A stretch of DNA of 64,000 nt, from the NCBI GenBank assembly GCA_004352715.1, contig SCFE01000003.1:4769109-4833108 (forward strand), given 5' to 3'. The notes under the pieces are model-generated. The model was given only the letters and a program-made list of their open reading frames with translations, ran no database searches and had not been told where the DNA came from. The position numbers and the translations under genes were made by a program. This document shows, piece by piece, positions 57,980-64,000 of the stretch. This stretch comes from Hofstenia miamia (lineage: Eukaryota; Xenacoelomorpha; Acoela). Within the stretch, counting starts at the first letter, position 1, and each line of letters opens with the position of its first letter.

Positions 57980-58262
57980 TCATTTATGGACTGATGAACT
58001 ACAAGATGATTTGCATGATTTGCATGGACAAACAAGATAGTGTGTGCATCTAATATCAATACTAAAAGTGTAATTGAGATGTAATCTGCAAAAATCTAGG
58101 AGATTTTTTTTGACAATGCTGTAATCGTCAAATAAGTTAATGTTTGTGTTTATATGAATAAAATTAGCCAAGTGAGTGATGCGATTAAAATAGAAGTAAG
58201 CTGTCTTTGATTTCTTTATACGTGTTATTTGAAAGAGATTAAAATTTTTAGAACGTAATCCT
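57980..58262 (-). pseudogene. LINE ORF2 C-terminal end after a frameshift
   Basis: Beyond the shift the minus strand stays open to a stop at 57982-57980: LRSKNFNLFQITRIKKSKTA, YFYFNRITHLANFI and a Cys-rich end CTHYLVCPCKSCKSSC. The F-N-R-I-T-x-L-x-N-x-I pattern is the usual C-terminal F-x-x-R-x-x-x-x-W-N-x-L-P region of this LINE group, so a single indel in the run around 58,255-58,270 (CCAAACCGCCAGGATT on the minus strand) has split the ORF. Confidence 0.7.
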
Positions 58263-60948
58263 GGCGGTTTGGGTAATATAAAGATAAATAATCCAAAGCA
58301 GTGAGATCCAAGCGGTTTGTTAAAAGTTTGTTTAAATAAAGTAAATCATAAAATTGAAATAGTACAGGAATTGGGAATAAGTTGAGGTTAAGAAGTCTAA
58401 TTTTATAGTTTCCGATATTTTGAATCCACTTAGTACATCGACGCTGTAAACGTTCTAATTTATCAACATCACCTGAGGATGGAAACCAAATCTGAGATGC
58501 ATACATGACAGAAGTCAGGATTAATGATTTGTAAAGAGTAAGTTTTACGTGGTATGAAGTATTAAAGGGAATTGATCTCTTTAATAACATAAAAGAATAA
58601 TTACACTTTCTTATTTTTTCAGACACATGTAAAGTCCAGGATAAATCATGACTAAAATACACACCAAGATCTTTAACATATGCAATAGGCTTAAGCATTG
58701 AATCTTCAATTTGAATAGACGAATCAGATATAGGATAAGAGATATATTCACATTTTTTCTTATTAAACATCATTTTGTTATTTTTTGACCAAACTACGAG
58801 GGAAAAGTAGTGATCTTCAATGTAGTGTAAAGATGGAGAAACAATTTTTAGATCATCAGCGAATAAGTATGGGGTGCAATTAAGACAATAAGAAGGAATG
58901 TCATTTATAAATATGAGGAATAATAATGGTCCCAACACTGAGCCTTGAGGCACACCACTGGTAACAGGTAACCAACTGGATCGACAAGAATTTATACTAA
59001 CACATTGAACTCGATTTGTCAGGTAAGAAGCAAGGATTTTAAGAATTTTCCCACCAATACCGAAATTGAATAACTTATGTATTAGAAGTCCATGTGGGAC
59101 TGAGTCGAATGCTTTGCGAAAATCTAAGTGAAGCACGTAAGAAAACTGAGACTCTTCATATAATTTGTATATACCGTCTAAGAATAATAGGAGTGGGGTG
59201 ACTGTAGAGCGACCCTTAATGAAACCAAATTGCTGCTTATTAAGTTTGTAACGTACAAAACTGTAAAGTTGATCAAAAAGTAATTTTTCAAACAGTAGTG
59301 ATAGTCTTGGAAGGGAAGCTATTGGACGGTAATTATTTGCTTTTTTCCGATCACCTGATTTAAATAATGGTCTGAGGATAGCTTGTTTCCATAAATCAGG
59401 GTAATAACCTGAATCAATAATAAATCGAAACAGATTTAAGATATGAACTGATAATTGCGATGAATATTGCTTTAAAAATGAGCCAGGGAGATTATCAGAT
59501 CCACAGTTTGAGTTACAGTTAGATAATAGAGGGATAATATCATCAAGTTCGATAGATATATCATTGAAGTCAAGATTTTCAAATGAACAAGTTATCTCAT
59601 CCTTTGGAGAATAAATAGAGGCAAAATATTCGTTAAAAAGGCTGCAAATATCAAAGTCTGTCATAGCAAATTTGGACTCCCAAGAGATAGGACGAGGAAA
59701 AGTTTGAAGATCTAAAGATCGAAGTAATTTATAACAGGAATTGACGTCAGAAATGTCTGAAAAGCTTTGTAGAAATATTAATCTATCAAGTTCAAATGAC
59801 TCAAGGAGATTATTCCGCAATGATTTTAAGCGGCAAAAATCAGAAAAATCGTTCGTCCTTTGATATTTGCGATGCTGAGATTCTGTTTTGTTATAGATGT
59901 GAAGAGTATGCGAAGATGTATATGATGGCAAAATACGACGCTTAAGTCGTTTCCTAGGAACAAATGTAGCTATAATTTCAAAAAGAGAGTCATACCAATA
60001 AGAGATATAAGACGAATTATTCACATAAAAAGAGAATAATGACATTGAGAGAGCTAAGGATAGTCCAATTGTGTTAGCCTGAGAAAACGAAAATTTTGTA
60101 ATTGACAAGTCATTTTGCTTAACAGGTAAAGTATTGACGAAAATGGGATTCTTTAACTCTAGTTTCATACTCAGAGAAATTACAGCGTGATCAGAAATGC
60201 TTTTGTTTGGAGGCAGGTAATCTTCAACAGAAATATTATTGGAATTTGTAAAAACCAAATCCAAAATGTTGCCACTTTGATGAGTTGGAAAACTAATAAG
60301 TTGCTCCATATTGTAGTCGTTGAAAAAATCTAAGAGTAATTGATCAAAATCGTTATTAGAAAACAAATGTGACCAATCTATGAAAGGTAAATTAAAATCT
60401 CCACAGACAAGAGCAATATGTTCTTTATCTTTTAAACTATATTGGGATAATCTATTAAATGCAGTGGTACAAACAGATATTATATCATTTGCTGAAGGAC
60501 GATAAGTACTGTTTGATGGTGGAATGTATAAGCATATTACTAGTAGGAAATATTCGTAAAAATCTATTATAGTAGCACAAGCAAAGTTATTCATTGGGAG
60601 GTCGTCAATTGAGTAAAACTGTAGGGAATTTTTACACATTATTAAGCAACCACCATGATCTTTAGAAGAATGACGATCATTTCGTGCAGCAACAATAAAG
60701 GGGGAATTTGGAAGTAAATTGTCAGAAAAAGTTTCTCCAATCCAGGTTTCGGTTATACATAAGACTGATGAATCAAAAACAGTTGCATAGGAGAGCAAAG
60801 CCATACGTCGCTGAATGTTTATCATGCTTTGAATGTTTAAACATAGAATCGAAAGTTTATGATTACATGTAAAAAGAGATGAACTAGTTGAAGCAATATT
60901 AGAACATTGGGGATGTAAAAAGTCTTTGTTGTTATTTGATAGATCTAG
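58225..60948 (-). CDS. LINE ORF2: endonuclease and reverse transcriptase
   Basis: Open from the codon after TGA (60951-60949) to 58225; the first ATG is at 60825. The exonuclease/endonuclease/phosphatase domain starts near LSILCLNIQSMINIQRRM and contains VLCITETW, VCGDFNLPFIDW (about residue 140 from the ATG) and KSISDHAVISL (about 210), with its catalytic Glu, Asp, Asn and His. The reverse transcriptase contains NNYRPIASLPRLSLLFEKLL, VLHLDFRKAFDSVPHGLL, TSGVPQGSVLGPLLFLIFIN and YLFADDLKIV (about 650); the Asp pair is the polymerase site. It nicks target DNA and copies its RNA there. After NRQ near 58,262 the frame shifts; the expected C-terminus continues to 57980 in another frame. Confidence 0.93.
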   Translation of the reverse strand, partial: LDLSNNNKDFLHPQCSNIASTSSSLFTCNHKLSILCLNIQSMINIQRRMALLSYATVFDSSVLCITETWIGETFSDNLLPNSPFIVAARNDRHSSKDHGGCLIMCKNSLQFYSIDDLPMNNFACATIIDFYEYFLLVICLYIPPSNSTYRPSANDIISVCTTAFNRLSQYSLKDKEHIALVCGDFNLPFIDWSHLFSNNDFDQLLLDFFNDYNMEQLISFPTHQSGNILDLVFTNSNNISVEDYLPPNKSISDHAVISLSMKLELKNPIFVNTLPVKQNDLSITKFSFSQANTIGLSLALSMSLFSFYVNNSSYISYWYDSLFEIIATFVPRKRLKRRILPSYTSSHTLHIYNKTESQHRKYQRTNDFSDFCRLKSLRNNLLESFELDRLIFLQSFSDISDVNSCYKLLRSLDLQTFPRPISWESKFAMTDFDICSLFNEYFASIYSPKDEITCSFENLDFNDISIELDDIIPLLSNCNSNCGSDNLPGSFLKQYSSQLSVHILNLFRFIIDSGYYPDLWKQAILRPLFKSGDRKKANNYRPIASLPRLSLLFEKLLFDQLYSFVRYKLNKQQFGFIKGRSTVTPLLLFLDGIYKLYEESQFSYVLHLDFRKAFDSVPHGLLIHKLFNFGIGGKILKILASYLTNRVQCVSINSCRSSWLPVTSGVPQGSVLGPLLFLIFINDIPSYCLNCTPYLFADDLKIVSPSLHYIEDHYFSLVVWSKNNKMMFNKKKCEYISYPISDSSIQIEDSMLKPIAYVKDLGVYFSHDLSWTLHVSEKIRKCNYSFMLLKRSIPFNTSYHVKLTLYKSLILTSVMYASQIWFPSSGDVDKLERLQRRCTKWIQNIGNYKIRLLNLNLFPIPVLFQFYDLLYLNKLLTNRLDLTALDYLSLYYPNRQDYVLKILISFK

Positions 60949-60951
60949 TCA
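60946..60951 (-). promoter_or_regulatory. Candidate stop-codon readthrough site (TGA CTAG) between LINE ORFs
   Basis: ORF1 stops with TTT TGA and the next codons, CTA GAT CTA, continue in the same frame into ORF2 with no further stop. UGA followed by CUAG is the best-characterised metazoan readthrough context. ORF2 has no ATG until 42 codons later, just inside the start of the endonuclease domain, so readthrough would give a complete endonuclease. It could also be a chance mutation in a copy. Confidence 0.4.
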
Positions 60952-61299
60952 AAAGGACACCTCAGAAAGACCATGATAAAGCTTTAGATTTCGGATTTTT
61001 AGTTCAGACTTTGGAATACCATTAATATTGATCATATCATGCCGTTTTTTCAAATTTTTTTTTTCAATTTCCCGATCAGAAGGGCTTAACTCAGGACGGA
61101 TAATAATGTTGAATTGTGATCCTTTTAACTTATAGCATTTAGATAGAATTAGCCTTTTAGTCCATTCATTTCCTAAATCAACAATTAAGACCCGTGTAGA
61201 ATTAGCTTCTTTTCGACCAACTCGAAAAAAGTTGAAAATTTCAACTTCTTTACCATTGAGAACATAATATAATAGTAAGAAACCGAAAATCTCCAGATC
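60949..61299 (-). CDS. LINE ORF1, C-terminal fragment
   Basis: Minus-strand frame open from a stop near 61,299 to TGA at 60951-60949. It reads NGKEVEIFNFFRVGRKEANS, RVLIVDLGNEWTKRLILSKC, YKLKGSQFNIIIRPELSPSD and REIEKKNLKKR, the RNA-binding core common in CR1/L2-like ORF1 proteins (R-x-G-K...R-P-x-L-V, then A-x-x-L-x-G-S, then P-D-L-T-x-x-x-R). It ends LYHGLSEVSF. Upstream the similarity stops, so the insertion is truncated or the 5' end rearranged near 61,300. Confidence 0.7.
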   Translation of the reverse strand, partial: DLEIFGFLLLYYVLNGKEVEIFNFFRVGRKEANSTRVLIVDLGNEWTKRLILSKCYKLKGSQFNIIIRPELSPSDREIEKKNLKKRHDMININGIPKSELKIRNLKLYHGLSEVSF

Positions 61300-61308
61300 G
61301 TTCCCTAA

Positions 61309-64000
61309 TCATTTATAAAACTGGCTTGCAATCAAACAGATATCAATTTTTTACCATGACAAAAAGTTTGACAGAAAAGGCTAATATCTAAAAAAACTGT
61401 TGTATGGAGTGCAAACTAGTGTTAAGTCAATTTAGATTATTATTAATAAATATTCGGACTGAAAACGGCAACATGTCACCAAAACAAACAAAAATATATG
61501 TGTTTTCACACATTTCTAGCTAGCTTGTAGAGCTTGTAGTAGGAAAGTTAATTGCTTTGCTATGTTTTAGTTGTCATGCTTCAAAACACACTGTTCAATA
61601 TTTCAATGTAGCAATGAAATCTATACATGTAATCACGATGTTCAACGTTGTTCAATGACCCGACATGATCCGTTTCCACTCCTAATCCTAAGAGCCACCT
61701 TACATGTAATAGCATATTTATCGAAAGTTTTAGAGCAGTTTTATATCCAATACCAAAGGGTAGTTTGGAGATTATGTTATCTGTAGAGCTAAAAATTCGC
61801 AGTGACAAGAGAGATTCAAATATATTATAAATACAAATGATCATATAAGAAATGGTGAAGACAAGCAAGGGTCGGACATAAATAAACCTGATGAATTTCA
61901 GACTCAACCAGTCAGAAGATGAAGAAGTGGAAGATTTCCTCGTTGTTGATCAAGCTAATGTCATTTGTATTGATTAGAAATATTTTCACTATTTTTATGA
62001 AAGTTTTGTCTCTAAAAAGTTTCGGACAACATGTAATTTTGAAAAATTTCGGCGGAGGATTGTTCGGACAAATTTTTTGCCGAAACTTTTCATAATAAAT
62101 GTATATATATAATTATTTCCCGTATAGAAGAAGAGGAAGAGATGATTTAATATAAACAGTATTCTTTTAGTCAAACTCCAGAAGATCATTATTAGGTTTT
62201 AGGGAGTACCCTCCCTATTCTCATTTAATAGTTTTGATGATATCCATGCTAATACTTATGTCAATTATTGGTATGAAAATCTATTAAAAATTTCAAAATA
62301 CTTTGTATATACAAATTTGTCTCTATATCGTCTTATATTTAGTAAAGGAATCGAAAGTAGTCGGGCCAGTTTATAATTATGAGGAATTTTATTTTAGAAC
62401 TTAATAATAATAATAATAATAAATTATGCACATGTATACCTACAAGAAATGTATCCACTTCTGTAGCACACTTGTTGATGATCACTACAAATAACAAATT
62501 CAATGAGATTATCAACATAATTGGAAGTACATGTACCTGCTAGTGATTTTACTGAAAGAATAATGAAGCAAACCAAAACTGCTTACAGGTCATTTTGACC
62601 TATTGTCGCGTTTCTAGTGTTAAAAACTCATTATAAGTGGGCTATTAATGTAGTAAAAGACATTATTGTGTTTTAAAATACATAGTTTCAAATCAAACCC
62701 AAGATTGAAACCGTTAATTCAAGTATACAATGCAACAATATTTATGAAATTGCGAAATTACTTCCACCTTATGATTTCATAAAAATCCTAGAAGTTTTGA
62801 ATAAGTTCAACTCAGAGTTGGATTGTGTGAATACGCAGATCAAATTCACAATAATCAGGGCATTCTTCGCCAGAGTTATTTGTAAATCTGATCACCTAAT
62901 GGGTTCAGATTCAGAGCAAAACCCAATTTAAGCAACAATTCATTTCATGATCAAACTAAAACCCAGTTGTTTGGATTAATTAAAATTTTAATATTAAGAC
63001 AAAAACATTGCATAAATCGAAAATATATCAAGCAGCTTTTTACATGAATAGCTCAATAAAAATACTCAAAGGCCATGCATATTCAATTAGCTATAAGTTA
63101 TCTTTTAGAAGTTCAAGTGGATAAAAAAGATAAGTTAATGAAATTCAATAATGCAGAAATCTTAAGGATTTTTTGAACTCCAACGAAATTAATTCTACTT
63201 TTAGTTTTCTTTTATTTATAATAGTGATAGATATGGATATAATAAACTTTTAATTACGTCATTTGATGCTATATTTGGATAAAAGCAGAAAGCAGAATTT
63301 AGAAGTTATTACAATTTTCCAATTTCATCTATCAAGCAAATTGAATTCGAGTTGTTATCAACTCATTAAAAGTTTTCAATCGTGACTTCATAAACTTTTA
63401 CAAATACCCACTGTGCTTGCATATATTTCCACCGACAACATGTATAGACAAATCTCATTTTCTTCCTACCAATAGTACCTTTGACTATTAGGCCTGCAAA
63501 GTGAATTTTAGTCAAGCCTCATATATGATCTGACTATTGGTTATCAAAACAAAACCGTTTCACTAGATCAACAAATTTTATCGAAGAAGTTTGCACAATT
63601 AAACTTTTTAAAAAATTACTTAGCAACGGCAATTAAAAAAAATTGTATAGGTACGACATCAGTTTTCATTTGTATATATTCTAGTATTTAGCCACGTGCT
63701 TGGATCTAATGCATGCAAAATATAATTTTCTCTAGTGAGAATGAAACATTTCTTCCTAGTTATTAAGAATTTTCACGTTCAACTTTTTTTCACTAATTCT
63801 GATTCATATTTATGCTGTACATGTCTTGATGAAATTTATATCAGATTGAATACAATCTGTGGAAGAACTATAATTTAAAATCATTAGGTAACGTAAAATA
63901 ATAGGAATCTCATTGCAGTCTTATAAAGTTGTTAAAAATAAGTATAAATATAGATATTACATATCAAACGAAACCAGTTGTCTTTTGTAAGTTAAAATCT
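61309..64000. other. AT-rich DNA to the window end, nothing recognised
   Basis: (AAT)n run at 62,402-62,422. 62,025-62,095 contains the inverted words AAAAGTTTCGG and CCGAAACTTTT (arms about 80 bp apart), a possible small hairpin element. No exon recognised in 2.7 kb. Confidence 0.4.

Larger units (their letters stand above)
57894..61308 (-). mobile_element. LINE (non-LTR retrotransposon), 5'-truncated in ORF1
   Basis: The minus strand carries the C-terminal part of ORF1 (61308-60949), ORF2 (endonuclease plus reverse transcriptase) and a short 3' UTR ending in an (AAT)n tail at 57894-57924. The microsatellite tail, the APE-type endonuclease and the reverse-transcriptase order place it in the CR1/L2/jockey group of LINEs; the exact clade is not resolved. 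The copy is nearly intact: one stop between the ORFs and one frameshift near the ORF2 end. Confidence 0.9.

Overview
The window is an AT-rich piece of an invertebrate animal nuclear genome. It has multi-exon genes with GT-AG introns, a draft assembly with N-gaps, and dense relics of LINE, Penelope-like, Tc1/mariner and other transposons. I found no bacterial, organellar or viral gene organisation and no rRNA or tRNA gene. I cannot name the species.

Layout: 1-519 (-) is the start of a retroelement ORF1 that runs off the left edge. 2-17 kb is repeat-rich: a Tc1-type transposase tail (3.3 kb), a lone start exon (3.9 kb, -), a foldback element with an LTR-like element nested in it (4.1-4.9 kb), a decayed Tc1 transposase (6.1-6.95 kb), a 0.54 kb direct duplication (9.1 and 10.4 kb), an A/C-rich relic (12.2-14 kb) and a Penelope-like relic (15.8-16.6 kb). 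A mariner transposase start lies against a 1-kb gap at 20.4 kb. An intronless AGC/GRK-like kinase gene occupies 21.35-23.15 kb (+); its middle is duplicated around a 21-N gap.

From 28.1 to 52.6 kb the minus strand carries a dispersed gene that I assembled exon by exon. It encodes an ER protein with a signal peptide, a complete JmjC metal triad (His199, Asp201, His280) and a C-terminal KDEL. Its longest intron (33.7-45.5 kb) holds a TIR element, a perfect 134-bp satellite array (41 full copies), two exons of an unidentified Ser/Pro-rich protein, and the terminal exon of an MSL3-type MRG-domain gene, all on the same strand. Either these are nested genes or the scaffold is mis-joined around its gaps. 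Other introns of the gene hold a 2.4-kb TIR element, a tRNA-like SINE candidate and a hairpin element. A decayed mariner with TA target duplication lies at 50.8-52.15 kb.

52.9-53.6 kb is a second Penelope-like fragment with a GIY-YIG domain and a hammerhead-ribozyme-like core. 57.9-61.3 kb (-) is a nearly complete LINE. Its ORF1 and ORF2 are in one frame, separated only by TGA followed by CTAG, the known metazoan stop-readthrough context. The remaining stretches look like AT-rich intergenic or intronic DNA. Nothing suggests operons or a shared pathway. The clearest host genes are the JmjC-KDEL protein, the MSL3-like chromatin protein and the kinase.
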